From Streptomyces catenulae (lineage in GTDB: Bacteria; Actinomycetota; Actinomycetes; Streptomycetales; Streptomycetaceae): a stretch of DNA of 64,000 nucleotides. This document shows, one piece after another, positions 29,356 through 40,345 of the stretch. The translations under genes were made by a program, and so were the position numbers. Position 1 is the stretch's first letter, and every line of letters begins with the position of its first letter. The notes beneath the pieces were generated by a model that made no database searches, was not told the DNA's origin, and saw only the letters and a list, made by a program, of their open reading frames with translations. The stretch lies in contig NZ_JODY01000001.1 in the NCBI RefSeq assembly GCF_000718015.1, forward strand, positions 124,001-188,000, written 5' to 3'.

Positions 29356-29703
29356 ATGTTCCGCCGCGCATTCTGGTTCACCACCGGCGCCGCCGCCGGC
29401 GTCTGGGCCACCACCAAGGTCAACCGCAAACTGCGTCGGCTGCAGCCCGACAGCCTCGCCGCGCAGGCCGCGGAGAAGGCCGTCGAGACCGGACACCGGC
29501 TGCGCCGCTTCGCGCTGGACGTCCGTACGGGAATGGCGGACCGTGAGGAAGAGTTGCACGAAGCGCTGGGCCTGACCGCGCCCGGTGACGCCCGCGAACT
29601 GCCCGCACCGCGCTCCCGCGCAGTGCTCGACACACCCCACCCCACCACGAGAGCGACCGGACCGTCCGGGATCGCCGGACCGACTGGAAATGAGGACCAC
29701 TGA
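29356..29703 (+). CDS. Small conserved actinobacterial protein (DUF6167-like)
   Basis: A 115-residue protein starting [29 protein letters not shown]. This is a short hydrophobic N-terminal segment followed by basic residues and a helical region, then a proline/threonine-rich tail. I recognise it only as a conserved protein found between the DUF948 gene and alaS in Streptomyces. It may be membrane-associated. Its stop codon overlaps the alaS ATG by one base, so translation of alaS is probably coupled to it. No catalytic motif is visible. Confidence 0.75.
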   Translation: MFRRAFWFTTGAAAGVWATTKVNRKLRRLQPDSLAAQAAEKAVETGHRLRRFALDVRTGMADREEELHEALGLTAPGDARELPAPRSRAVLDTPHPTTRATGPSGIAGPTGNEDH

Positions 29704-32372
29704 TGGAGTCGGCTGAAATCCGCCGCCGCTGGCTGCGCTTCTTCGAGGAGCGCGGGCACACCGTCGTGCCGTCGGCGTCGCTCATCGCGGACGACCCGAC
29801 GCTGCTGCTGGTCCCCGCGGGCATGGTGCCGTTCAAGCCGTACTTCCTCGGCGAGGTCAAGCCGCCGTGGCCGCGCGCCACCAGCGTGCAGAAGTGCGTG
29901 CGTACGCCCGACATCGAAGAGGTCGGCAAGACCACCCGCCACGGCACGTTCTTCCAGATGTGCGGCAACTTCTCCTTCGGCGACTACTTCAAGGAAGGCG
30001 CCATCAAGAACGCCTGGGAGCTGCTGACCGGCTCCCAGGAGGACGGTGGCTACGGCCTCGACCCGGAGAAGCTCTGGATCACCGTCTACCTCGACGACGA
30101 CGAGGCCGAGCGCATCTGGCACGAGGTCATCGGCGTGCCCAAGGAGCGCATCCAGCGCCTGGGCAAGAAGGAGAACTACTGGTCCATGGGCGTCCCCGGC
30201 CCCTGCGGACCGTGCTCCGAGATCAACTACGACCGCGGCCCGGAGTTCGGCGTCGAGGGCGGCCCGGCCGTCAACGACGAGCGGTACGTCGAGATCTGGA
30301 ACCTCGTCTTCATGCAGTACGAGCGGGGTGCGGGCATCGGCAAGGAGGACTTCGAGATCCTCGGCGAGCTGCCCAGCAAGAACATCGACACCGGCCTCGG
30401 CCTGGAACGCCTGGCGATGATCCTCCAGGGCGTCCGCAACATGTACGAGACCGACACCCTCCGTGTCGTCATCGACAAGGCCACCGAGCTGACCGGCGTC
30501 CGCTACGGCGCCACCGGCGACACCGACGTCTCGCTCCGCGTCGTCGCCGACCACATGCGCACCTCCACGATGCTCATCGGTGACGGCGTCACCCCGGGCA
30601 ACGAGGGCCGCGGCTACGTCCTGCGCCGCATCATGCGCCGTGCCATCCGCAACATGCGTCTGCTCGGCGCCACCGGCCCGGTCGTCGCCGAGCTGCTGGA
30701 CACCGTCATCAAGACGATGGGCCAGCAGTACCCGGAGCTGCTGGAGGACCGCCGCCGCATCGAGACCGTCGCCCTCGCCGAGGAGGCCGCCTTCCTCAAG
30801 ACGCTGAAGGCCGGTACCAACATCCTCGACACCGCCGTCACCGACACCAAGGCCGCCGGTGGCACCGTGCTCGCCGGTGACAAGGCGTTCCTGCTCCACG
30901 ACACCTGGGGCTTCCCGATCGACCTCACCCTGGAGATGGCCGCCGAGCAGGGCCTCTCCGTGGACGAGGACGGCTTCCGCCGCCTGATGAAGGAGCAGCG
31001 GGAGCGCGCCAAGGCCGACGCCCAGGCGAAGAAGCACGGCCACGCCGACCTCTCCGCCTACCGCGCCGTCGCCGACGCCTCCGGCGCCACCGAGTTCACC
31101 GGCTACCGCGCCACCGAGGGCGAGTCCTCCGTCGTCGGTCTGCTGGTCAACGGCGTCTCCGCGCCCGCCGCCCACGAGGGCGACGAGGTCGAGATCGTCC
31201 TGGACCGCACCCCCTTCTACGCCGAGGGCGGCGGTCAGCTCGCCGACACCGGCCGGATCAAGCTGGAGTCCGGCGCCGTCGTCGAGGTCCGCGACGTCCA
31301 GAAGCCGGTCCCCGGTGTCGTGGTCCACAAGGGTGTCGTCCAGGTCGGCGAGGTCGTGGTCGGCTCCGCCGCGTACGCCGCGATCGATGTGACCCGCCGC
31401 CGGGCCATCGCCCGCGCCCACAGCGCCACCCACCTCACCCACCAGGCGCTGCGTGACGCCCTGGGCCCGACCGCCGCCCAGGCCGGTTCGGAGAACTCCC
31501 CGGGCCGCTTCCGCTTCGACTTCGGTTCGCCGACTGCCGTGCCCGGCGCCGTGCTCACCGACGTCGAGCAGAAGATCAACGAGGTGCTCTCGCGTGAGCT
31601 GGATGTGCACGCCGAGGTCATGAGCATGGAGGACGCCAAGAAGCAGGGCGCCATCGCGGAGTTCGGCGAGAAGTACGGCGACCGGGTGCGCGTCGTGACG
31701 ATCGGCGACTTCTCCAAGGAGCTGTGTGGCGGTACGCACGTCCACAACACCGCCCAGCTGGGCCTGGTGAAGCTGCTGGGCGAGTCGTCGATCGGCTCCG
31801 GCGTCCGCCGGGTCGAGGCCCTCGTCGGCGTCGACGCGTACAAGTTCCTCGCCCGCGAGCACACCGTCGTCTCGCAGCTGACGGAGCTGGTCAAGGGCCG
31901 TCCGGACGAGCTGCCCGAGAAGATCTCCGGTGTTCTCGCCAAGCTGAAGGACGCCGAGAAGGAGATCGAGAAGTACCGCGCGGAGAAGGTCCTCCAGGCC
32001 GCCGCCGGTCTCGCCGCCGAGGCCAAGGACGTCCGAGGGGTGGCCCTCGCCGCCGCCCAGGTCCCTGACGGCACCTCCGCCGACGATCTGCGCAAGCTCG
32101 TCCTGGACGTCCGTGGCCGGATCCCCGGCGACCGCGCCGCCGTCGTGGCGCTGTTCTCGGTGGCGGGCGGCCGCCCGGTCACGGTCATCGCCACCAACGA
32201 AGCCGCCCGCGAGCGTGGCATCAAGGCCGGTGACCTGGTCCGTACGGCCGCCAAGACCCTCGGTGGTGGCGGCGGCGGCAAGCCGGACGTCGCCCAGGGC
32301 GGTGGCCAGAACGCCGCGGCCGTGCCCGAGGCGCTGGAAGCCGTCGAGCGGCTCGTCGCCGAGGTGGCCTGA
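29703..32372 (+). CDS. alaS: Alanyl-tRNA synthetase
   Basis: An 889-residue class II synthetase. The N-terminal catalytic domain opens with [18 protein letters not shown] and contains the DTGLGLERL motif 3 region. The editing domain has the zinc-site residues H573 and H577 (HSATH) and C675-GGT-H679, so mischarged Ser/Gly-tRNA hydrolysis should be intact. A C-terminal coiled coil and C-Ala domain follow with a glycine-rich stretch (LGGGGGGK). The ATG overlaps the preceding stop. Next comes ruvX, the same order as in many bacteria. Confidence 0.96.
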   Translation: MESAEIRRRWLRFFEERGHTVVPSASLIADDPTLLLVPAGMVPFKPYFLGEVKPPWPRATSVQKCVRTPDIEEVGKTTRHGTFFQMCGNFSFGDYFKEGAIKNAWELLTGSQEDGGYGLDPEKLWITVYLDDDEAERIWHEVIGVPKERIQRLGKKENYWSMGVPGPCGPCSEINYDRGPEFGVEGGPAVNDERYVEIWNLVFMQYERGAGIGKEDFEILGELPSKNIDTGLGLERLAMILQGVRNMYETDTLRVVIDKATELTGVRYGATGDTDVSLRVVADHMRTSTMLIGDGVTPGNEGRGYVLRRIMRRAIRNMRLLGATGPVVAELLDTVIKTMGQQYPELLEDRRRIETVALAEEAAFLKTLKAGTNILDTAVTDTKAAGGTVLAGDKAFLLHDTWGFPIDLTLEMAAEQGLSVDEDGFRRLMKEQRERAKADAQAKKHGHADLSAYRAVADASGATEFTGYRATEGESSVVGLLVNGVSAPAAHEGDEVEIVLDRTPFYAEGGGQLADTGRIKLESGAVVEVRDVQKPVPGVVVHKGVVQVGEVVVGSAAYAAIDVTRRRAIARAHSATHLTHQALRDALGPTAAQAGSENSPGRFRFDFGSPTAVPGAVLTDVEQKINEVLSRELDVHAEVMSMEDAKKQGAIAEFGEKYGDRVRVVTIGDFSKELCGGTHVHNTAQLGLVKLLGESSIGSGVRRVEALVGVDAYKFLAREHTVVSQLTELVKGRPDELPEKISGVLAKLKDAEKEIEKYRAEKVLQAAAGLAAEAKDVRGVALAAAQVPDGTSADDLRKLVLDVRGRIPGDRAAVVALFSVAGGRPVTVIATNEAARERGIKAGDLVRTAAKTLGGGGGGKPDVAQGGGQNAAAVPEALEAVERLVAEVA

Positions 32373-32376
32373 GCAC

Positions 32377-32850
32377 GTGAGTGAGATTCGACGCGGTCGG
32401 CGCATCGCCGTGGACGTCGGGGACGCCCGGATCGGGGTCGCCTCGTGCGACCCCGACGGGGTCCTCGCCACCCCGGTCGAGACGGTCCCCGGACGGGACG
32501 TCCCGGCGGCGCACCGTCGCCTCAAGGCGATCGTCGAGGAGTACGAGCCGCTGGAGGTCGTCGTCGGGCTCCCGCGTTCCCTGAATGGGGGAGAGGGGCC
32601 CGCCGCGGCAAAGGTCCGGGCCTTCGCCCAGGTACTGGCCGGAAACATCGCCCCGATCGAGGTACGCCTCGTCGACGAGCGGATGTCCACGGTGACCGCC
32701 GCACAAGGGCTCCGGGCCTCCGGGGTGCGCAGCAAGAAGGGCCGCTCGGTCGTCGATCAGGCGGCCGCGGTGGTGATCCTGCAGAGCGCGCTGGAGACGG
32801 AACGGACCTCGGGCCGGGCTCCGGGTGAATGCATCCGAGTGGTCATCTGA
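32377..32850 (+). CDS. ruvX: Putative pre-16S rRNA nuclease / Holliday junction resolvase-like protein RuvX (YqgF)
   Basis: A 157-residue RNase H-fold protein of the YqgF family. The N-terminal acidic motif IAVDVGDARIGVA, the middle VVVGLPRSLNG and the C-terminal RLVDERMSTVTA and VVDQAAAVVILQ are all present, so the active site looks complete. YqgF is needed for 16S rRNA 5'-end maturation in E. coli, while its mycobacterial homologue has been described as a junction resolvase. The GTG start lies 4 bp after the alaS stop, so the genes are probably cotranscribed. It leads into mltG. Confidence 0.93.
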   Translation: MSEIRRGRRIAVDVGDARIGVASCDPDGVLATPVETVPGRDVPAAHRRLKAIVEEYEPLEVVVGLPRSLNGGEGPAAAKVRAFAQVLAGNIAPIEVRLVDERMSTVTAAQGLRASGVRSKKGRSVVDQAAAVVILQSALETERTSGRAPGECIRVVI

Positions 32851-32970
32851 TGGCAGTACGGTAACGTTCCGCGATGCGACGCGGCTGAGACGAGCCGCGC
32901 AGGTAGAGGCGGGTCGGAACCACATCAGCGCTGGACAGGAGCGCGCCCGTCTCTCGGCTCAAGGGGATCG

Positions 32971-34782
32971 ATGACCGAGTATGGCCGGGGCTACAACTCC
33001 GAACCGTGGCATCCCGAGGACCCGCTCTACGGAGACCAGGGGTCCTACGGAGGGCACGCGCAGGGCTCCCCGTGGGGCGGCCGGGGCACCGCCCCGGCCC
33101 CTCCGCGGTACGACGGCGGCTGGGACGGCACCGCATCCGGCGGCGCCCCGTACGACCCGTACGGCACCCAGCAGCCGCACGACCCGCTGACCGGTCCCTA
33201 CACCGATCCGTACGCCGCACCCGCCGGCTACCCGCCCCCGCACGAGCCGCAGGGATACGCCCAGAACCCGGGCGGTCCCTACGACCAGGGGCCGTACGAG
33301 CAGTACCCGCAGGACCGGCCCTACCCGGGGGAGCCGCAGTACCCCGGATACCCGCAGGACCAGGGATACGCAGGTCAGCCCGGGTATCCGCAGGAGCCGC
33401 AGTATCCGTACGACCCGGGGTACCCGCAGGACCCGGCATACGGTGACCCGCACGCGCAGCCGCACCCGCACGCGCAGCCCTATCCGCCGCACGAGCAGGG
33501 CCCGGTTCCGCAGGCGGCGCCCCGTACGGACGGGCCGGAGGACGACTGGCAGCGGGACGGCGGGCGGGAGCCCGACCCCGACCACGCGTTCTTCGCCGAC
33601 GACCCGGCGGACGACCGGCCGGACGCGGACGACGAGGACGACCGTGCGACCGACGACCGCTCCGGTCACGAGAGCCGCGGCAAGAAGACCAAGCGCCGGG
33701 GCGGCTGCGCCCGTTTTTTCATCGCCGTGGTGATCGCCGCCGGTGTCGGCGGCGCCGGATACGTCGGCTACCGCTTCTACGAGAGCCGTATCGCCAGCCC
33801 CCCGGACTTCGCGGGCGAGGGCTCCGGCGCGCTCCAGGTGGAGATTCCGGACGGGGCGCCGCTCCAGCAAATGGGGCAGATTCTCAAGAAGGAAGGCGTC
33901 GTCAAGAGCGTGGACGCCTTCACCGCCGCGGCGGGGGAGAACCCGAAGGGCTCCGGTCTCCAGCCCGGCAGTTATTCGATGCGTCTGCGGATGTCGGCGG
34001 CGTCCGCCGTGGAGCTGATGCTGGACCCGAAGAGCCGTAACGGCCTGACGGTTCAGGAGGGGCTGCGGGCCGGTGCCGTGTACGACCTCATAGACAAGAA
34101 GCTCCGGGTGAAATCCGGCACCACGAAGGCCGCCGCCGAGAAGAATCTCAAGCAACTCGGACTGCCTTCCTGGGCCAACGACTCCTCGGAGATAAAGGAC
34201 CCGCTCGAAGGGTTCCTCTACCCCTCGACGTACAACGTCGGCGGCCATGCCACCCCCACTGACGTGCTGAAACAGATGGTTTCGCGGGCCGGTCAGGAGT
34301 ACGCCCGCTACAACATGGTGGCGAATGCCAAGAAGTACCACCTCGATTCCCCGCTCCAGCTGCTGAGCGTCGCCAGCCTCACGCAGGCGGAGGGAATGAC
34401 CCATGAGGACTTCCGCAAGATGGCCGCGGTCATCTACAACCGGCTCGATCCGAGCAATGCGGGTGTCACCCCCAAGCTCGAATTCGACTCGACGTACAAC
34501 TACTTGAAGAACCAGAGCAAGATCAATATCGGGATCGGTGAGATCCGGAGTTACAACGATCCCTACAACACCTATTTCTACCGAGGTCTCCCGCCGGGGC
34601 CGATCGGCAACCCGGGCGCCGATGCGCTGAAGGCGGCGATCGACCCGGACAACTCCCAGAAGTGGCTCTTCTTCATCTCCGTCGACGGAAAGAAGACCGA
34701 CTTCAGTACCAATCTCACGGACCACAACAAGCTCGTGCAGCAGTTCAACGAACGGCAGCGGGCAGCGAAGCAGAATGGTTGA
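32971..34782 (+). CDS. mltG: Endolytic transglycosylase MltG
   Basis: A 603-residue membrane-bound lytic transglycosylase that cuts nascent peptidoglycan and sets glycan length. The first ~240 residues are a cytoplasmic low-complexity region rich in Pro/Tyr/Gly/Gln with repeated GYPQ-type units. Then come an acidic stretch, a basic KKTKRRGG, one membrane helix (about 247-267) and the YceG domain. The catalytic Glu is E474 (in SLTQAEGM), and the C-terminal YFYRGLPPGPIGNPG motif is typical. The region between ruvX and this gene holds a 7-bp stem hairpin (32880-32899). The shikimate genes follow directly. Confidence 0.93.
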   Translation: MTEYGRGYNSEPWHPEDPLYGDQGSYGGHAQGSPWGGRGTAPAPPRYDGGWDGTASGGAPYDPYGTQQPHDPLTGPYTDPYAAPAGYPPPHEPQGYAQNPGGPYDQGPYEQYPQDRPYPGEPQYPGYPQDQGYAGQPGYPQEPQYPYDPGYPQDPAYGDPHAQPHPHAQPYPPHEQGPVPQAAPRTDGPEDDWQRDGGREPDPDHAFFADDPADDRPDADDEDDRATDDRSGHESRGKKTKRRGGCARFFIAVVIAAGVGGAGYVGYRFYESRIASPPDFAGEGSGALQVEIPDGAPLQQMGQILKKEGVVKSVDAFTAAAGENPKGSGLQPGSYSMRLRMSAASAVELMLDPKSRNGLTVQEGLRAGAVYDLIDKKLRVKSGTTKAAAEKNLKQLGLPSWANDSSEIKDPLEGFLYPSTYNVGGHATPTDVLKQMVSRAGQEYARYNMVANAKKYHLDSPLQLLSVASLTQAEGMTHEDFRKMAAVIYNRLDPSNAGVTPKLEFDSTYNYLKNQSKINIGIGEIRSYNDPYNTYFYRGLPPGPIGNPGADALKAAIDPDNSQKWLFFISVDGKKTDFSTNLTDHNKLVQQFNERQRAAKQNG

Positions 34783-34792
34783 GGGCAAGGCA

Positions 34793-35620
34793 GTGACGGA
34801 CAGCAAGCAGGCGGCGGTTCTCGGATCGCCGATCGCCCACTCCCTCTCGCCGGTCCTGCACCGCGCCGCCTACCGCGAACTGGGCCTGGACGGCTGGGAG
34901 TACGGCCGCTTCGACATCGACGAGGCGGCGCTGCCCGCCTTCCTGGCGAAGCTGGACGCGAGCTGGGCCGGACTCTCGCTGACCATGCCGCTCAAGCGCG
35001 CGATCATCCCGCTGCTCGACGGCATCAGCGCCACCGCCGCCTCCGTCGAAGCCGTCAACACCGTCGTCCTCACCGACGACGGGCGCCGCACCGGCGACAA
35101 CACCGACATCCCCGGCATGGTCGCGGCGCTGCGCGAACGCGGGGTGACCCGGGTCGAACGCGCCGCCGTCCTCGGCGCCGGAGCCACCGCCTCCTCGGCG
35201 CTCGCCGCCCTCGCCCAGATCTGCACCGGCGAGGTCACCGCGTACGTCCGCAGCGCGCCGCGCGCCGCCGAGATGCGCGGCTGGGGCGAGCGGCTGGGCG
35301 TCGCGGTCACCACCGCGCCCTGGGAGGCGGCGGCCGAGGCGTTCGACGCCCCGCTGGTCGTCGCCACCACCCCGGCGGGCACCACCGACGCGCTGGCCAC
35401 CGCCGTCCCCGAGACGCCCGGCACCCTCTTCGACGTGCTGTACGAGCCCTGGCCCACCGCCCTGGCGGCCGCCTGGTCGGCCCGCGGCGGCGCGGTCGTC
35501 GGCGGTCTCGACCTGCTGGTGCACCAGGCGGTCCTCCAGGTCGAGTTGATGACCGGGTGCGCCCCCGCGCCGCTGGCCGCGATGCGTGCGGCGGGTGAGC
35601 GGGCCCTCGGCGCCCGCTGA
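34793..35620 (+). CDS. aroE: Shikimate dehydrogenase
   Basis: A 275-residue NADPH-dependent reductase converting 3-dehydroshikimate to shikimate. The N-terminal shikimate-binding motif GSPIAHSLSPVLH, TMPLKRAIIP (catalytic Lys), NTDIPG and the nucleotide-binding AAVLGAGATASSAL are intact. GTG at 34793 is preferred, because GAGGG lies 7 nt upstream. An ATG at 34775 overlapping the mltG stop would add six residues and is a reasonable alternative. It heads a cluster covering four steps of the shikimate pathway plus aroC. Confidence 0.9.
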   Translation: MTDSKQAAVLGSPIAHSLSPVLHRAAYRELGLDGWEYGRFDIDEAALPAFLAKLDASWAGLSLTMPLKRAIIPLLDGISATAASVEAVNTVVLTDDGRRTGDNTDIPGMVAALRERGVTRVERAAVLGAGATASSALAALAQICTGEVTAYVRSAPRAAEMRGWGERLGVAVTTAPWEAAAEAFDAPLVVATTPAGTTDALATAVPETPGTLFDVLYEPWPTALAAAWSARGGAVVGGLDLLVHQAVLQVELMTGCAPAPLAAMRAAGERALGAR

Positions 35621-35731
35621 CCCGTCGCGCCCGCCCGGTCCGTTCCCTGGACGCGGCGCCGTCCGCCCGCCGTGACGTGGGAGGATCGGGGGAGTAGACG
35701 TAGGCGCAGGAGCAGGACAAAAGGAGCACCG

Positions 35732-36912
35732 TTGAGCAGGTTGCGCTGGCTGACGGCGGGGGAGTCCCACGGCCCCGCACTGGTGGCGACGCTGGAGGGC
35801 CTCCCGGCCGGCGTCCCGATCACCACCGATCTGGTGGCGGACGCGCTGGCCAGGCGACGGCTCGGCTACGGCCGCGGTGCCCGGATGAAGTTCGAGCGGG
35901 ACGAGGTCACCTTCCTCGGCGGCGTCCGCCACGGCCGCTCGCTCGGCTCGCCCGTCGCCGTGATGGTCGGCAACACCGAGTGGCCCAAGTGGGAGCAGGT
36001 CATGGCGGCCGACCCGGTGGACGAGGCGGAGCTGGCCGAACTGGCCCGCAACGCCCCGCTGACCCGGCCGCGCCCCGGCCACGCCGACCTCGCCGGGATG
36101 CAGAAGTACGGTTTCGACGAGGCCCGCCCGATCCTGGAGCGCGCCTCCGCGCGGGAGACCGCCGCCCGGGTCGCGCTCGGCGCGGTCGCCCGCTCCTTCC
36201 TCAAGGAGACCGCCGGGATCGAGATCGTCTCGCACGTCGTCGAGCTGGCCGCGGCGAAGGCCCCGTACGGCGTCGTGCCGACCCCCGCCGACGTCGAGAA
36301 GCTGGACGCGGACCCGGTGCGCTGCCTGGACGCGGACGCGAGCGAGGCGATGGTCGCGGAGATCGACCAGGCCCACAAGGACGGCGACACCCTCGGCGGC
36401 GTCGTCGAGGTCCTGGCGTACGGCGTGCCCGTCGGCCTCGGCTCGCACGTCCACTGGGACCGGCGGCTGGACGCCCGGCTGGCCGGTGCGCTCATGGGCA
36501 TCCAGGCGATCAAGGGCGTCGAGGTCGGCGACGGCTTCGACCTGGCGCGGGTGCCCGGCTCCCAGGCGCACGACGAGATCGTCGCCACCGAGGACGGCAT
36601 CCGCCGCTCCACCGGCCGCTCCGGCGGCACCGAGGGCGGTCTGACCACCGGCGAACTGCTGCGGGTGCGCGCCGCGATGAAGCCCATCGCGACGGTCCCG
36701 CGGGCGCTGGCGACGGTCGACGTCACCACCGGCGAGCCGACCAAGGCGCACCACCAGCGCTCGGACGTCTGCGCGGTGCCGGCCGCCGGAATCGTCGCCG
36801 AGGCGATGGTGGCGCTGGTCCTGGCGGACGCGGTGGTCGAGAAGTTCGGCGGCGACAGCGTGCCGGAGACCCGCCGCAACGTCCGCGCGTACCTCGACAA
36901 CCTGGCGATCAA

Positions 36913-36916
<4 letters not shown>
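35732..36916 (+). CDS. aroC: Chorismate synthase
   Basis: A 394-residue FMN-dependent enzyme that converts EPSP to chorismate. The three family signatures are visible: [18 protein letters not shown] at the N-terminus, the RSxGRxSA-like [17 protein letters not shown] in the middle and [11 protein letters not shown] near the end. The TTG start is supported by AAGGAG 5 nt upstream and by the [16 protein letters not shown]-terminus. A separate promoter in the 111-bp gap after aroE is possible. It overlaps aroK by GTGA. Confidence 0.96.
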
Positions 36917-38555
<1,639 letters not shown>

Positions 38556-38628
38556 ACGGGCGGCGCGGGACAACCACCGAGAGGTACGCCCCCGGCGCAC
38601 GCCGGGCCGAACGGAGCGGGGGACGGTC

Positions 38629-39069
38629 ATGAGCCGACGGGTGCTGGTCCTCAACGGCCCCAACCTCGGCCGCCTCGGCTCCCGCGAGCCGGACGTCTAC
38701 GGCGCCACCTCCTACGCCGGTCTGGTCGCGGAGTGCGCCCGGCTCGGCAAGGAGCTGGGCCTGGACACCGAGGTGCGGGAGACCAACGACGAGGGTGAGC
38801 TGGTCCGCTGGCTGCACGAGGCGGCGGACGGCGCGATCCCGGTGGTCATCAACCCCGGCGCGTTCACGCACTACTCCTACGCCATGCGGGACGCGGCGGC
38901 GCAGCGCACCGCCCCGCTGGTCGAGGTGCACATCTCGAACCCGTACGCCCGCGAGGAGTTCCGCCACAACTCGGTCCTCGCGGCGGTGGCCAGCGGTACG
39001 GTCGCCGGTTTCGGCATCGGCTCCTACCGGCTGGCGCTGCGCGCGGTCGCCGAGGAGCTGACCGACTGA
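38629..39069 (+). CDS. aroQ: Type II 3-dehydroquinate dehydratase
   Basis: A 146-residue dodecameric-type dehydroquinase. The signature [18 protein letters not shown] at the N-terminus, the E-x-x-x-N-D-E-G-E-L loop, [15 protein letters not shown] and [18 protein letters not shown] (catalytic His region) are present. Type II enzymes serve both biosynthetic and catabolic roles; cluster position argues for biosynthesis here. With aroE, aroC, aroK and aroB this covers most of the shikimate pathway; aroA and aroG-type DAHP synthase are not in the window. Confidence 0.95.
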   Translation: MSRRVLVLNGPNLGRLGSREPDVYGATSYAGLVAECARLGKELGLDTEVRETNDEGELVRWLHEAADGAIPVVINPGAFTHYSYAMRDAAAQRTAPLVEVHISNPYAREEFRHNSVLAAVASGTVAGFGIGSYRLALRAVAEELTD

Positions 39070-39126
39070 CCGACCGCCCGGGGCGTGTCCGGAAAGTCCC
39101 GGCCCCGCCCGGCGAGGCACCTTCCG

Positions 39127-39164
39127 CCGCCCCCGGCCGTTCACACCGTGAGCGCCGGGGGCGG
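39127..39164 (+). terminator. Terminator after aroQ
   Basis: An 11-bp inverted repeat CCGCCCCCGGC/GCCGGGGGCGG with an inner TCAC/GTGA pairing, 57 bp past the aroQ stop. Confidence 0.65.
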
Positions 39165-39300
39165 TACCGTTCGTCAGCAGTACCGCACGGACCGCGGCCA
39201 CGGCGCCGCACCGGCCCGCCCGGCGGGCGCCCGGTGTGCCGGACGGCCGCCCGGCTCCGCGCACCGCACCCAGTCGATCCCACGAGACGGAGACCACCGG

Positions 39301-40242
39301 ATGCAGTACGCAGTGGGGGCTCCGCTGCCGCCCCGTCATCAGACGCAGGAGCAGGGAGCGACCCAGAGCTGGACCCCCGGCCCCGGTCACCCCGTCCCGC
39401 CGGGCCCGCCGCCGTCCCCGTCCGCACCGCCCGGCGGCCCGCACCCGGGCGCCGTACCTCCCGGGACCGGGCATCCGGGAGCGGGCGGGCCGGGCGGCGC
39501 GCCCCCTGGTGCCGGGCACCCCGGTGCCGCGCAGCCCGGCTGGAGCGCCCCGCCGCCGCAGTCCGCGCCGCCCGCCGCGGACACCACGGGCACCGCCGGG
39601 TCCACCGGTCACATCCAGCTGCCGCCCGGCGCCCCCGTCGCGCTGCCCAGCCCCCCGGCGGGCACCGCCGCCCCCGACGCCGCGCACACCGCCGTCGCCG
39701 TGCTGCTCATAGGCCCGGCCGGGGCGGGCAAGACCAGCGTGGCCCGCCACTGGGCCGACTGCCGCCGGGTGCCCACCGCCCACATCAGCCTCGACGACGT
39801 CCGCGAATGGGTGCGCTCCGGCTTCGCCGACCCGCAGCAGGGGTGGAACGACCACTCCGAGGCGCAGTACCGCCTGGCCCGCCGTACCTGCGGCTTCGCC
39901 GCCCGCAACTTCCTCGCCAACGGCATCTCCTGCATCCTCGACGACGCCGTCTTCCCGGACCGCCCGGTCGTCGGTCTCGGCGGCTGGAAGCGCCATGTGG
40001 GCCCGGGGCTGCTGCCGATCGTGCTGCTGCCCGGCCTGGAGATCGTCCTGGAGCGCAACGCCCGCCGCTCCGGCAACCGCCGCCTCTCCGACGAGGAAGT
40101 GGCCCGGATACACGGCCGGATGGCGGGCTGGTACGGCTCCGGCCTGCCGATCATCGACAACTCCCAGCACGACGTCGCGACCACCGCGCGGATGCTCGAC
40201 GACGTCCTCGCCCGCAGCCTCGCCTCGCCGCCGAGCTGGTGA
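39301..40242 (+). CDS. P-loop ATP-binding protein with proline-rich N-terminus
   Basis: A 313-residue protein. The first ~130 residues are a Pro/Gly/Ala-rich disordered segment (repeats such as PGTGHPGAGGPG). The remainder is a zeta-toxin/AAA_33-like kinase fold with Walker A GPAGAGKTS, a following SLDDVREWVR segment (the D-D-x-R type seen in nucleotide or small-molecule kinases) and a C-terminal RNARRSGNRRLSDEEVARIH region carrying probable lid arginines. The substrate is unknown. The ATG has GGAG upstream. It is flanked by a terminator after aroQ, and its place before the M24-like gene is conserved in Streptomyces as I recall. Confidence 0.8.
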   Translation: MQYAVGAPLPPRHQTQEQGATQSWTPGPGHPVPPGPPPSPSAPPGGPHPGAVPPGTGHPGAGGPGGAPPGAGHPGAAQPGWSAPPPQSAPPAADTTGTAGSTGHIQLPPGAPVALPSPPAGTAAPDAAHTAVAVLLIGPAGAGKTSVARHWADCRRVPTAHISLDDVREWVRSGFADPQQGWNDHSEAQYRLARRTCGFAARNFLANGISCILDDAVFPDRPVVGLGGWKRHVGPGLLPIVLLPGLEIVLERNARRSGNRRLSDEEVARIHGRMAGWYGSGLPIIDNSQHDVATTARMLDDVLARSLASPPSW

Positions 40243-40345
40243 CCGTCCGGCGGCGCCGGTGGGCGGAGGCGGCCGGTCCGGGCCGGGTACCCCGCCCGGC
40301 GGCGCCCGACCGGCCCGTGGGGTGATTCGCCCGTAAGCTCGGGAT

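Noticed and set aside
28674..29702. T-box or other leader for alaS
   Set aside because: alaS directly overlaps an upstream coding gene, leaving no room for a T-box; no AGGGUGGNACCGCG-like core was seen.
29205..32735. A 1176-codon open frame on the minus strand across alaS
   Set aside because: It is a GC-driven shadow frame: composition is Gly/Asp/Leu/Val-rich without domain motifs, and alaS on the plus strand has complete synthetase and editing motifs.
33006..33446. Tandem DNA repeat or mobile element in the first part of mltG
   Set aside because: The repetitiveness is at the codon/amino-acid level of a disordered Pro/Tyr/Gln tail in an intact gene; there are no terminal repeats or transposase.
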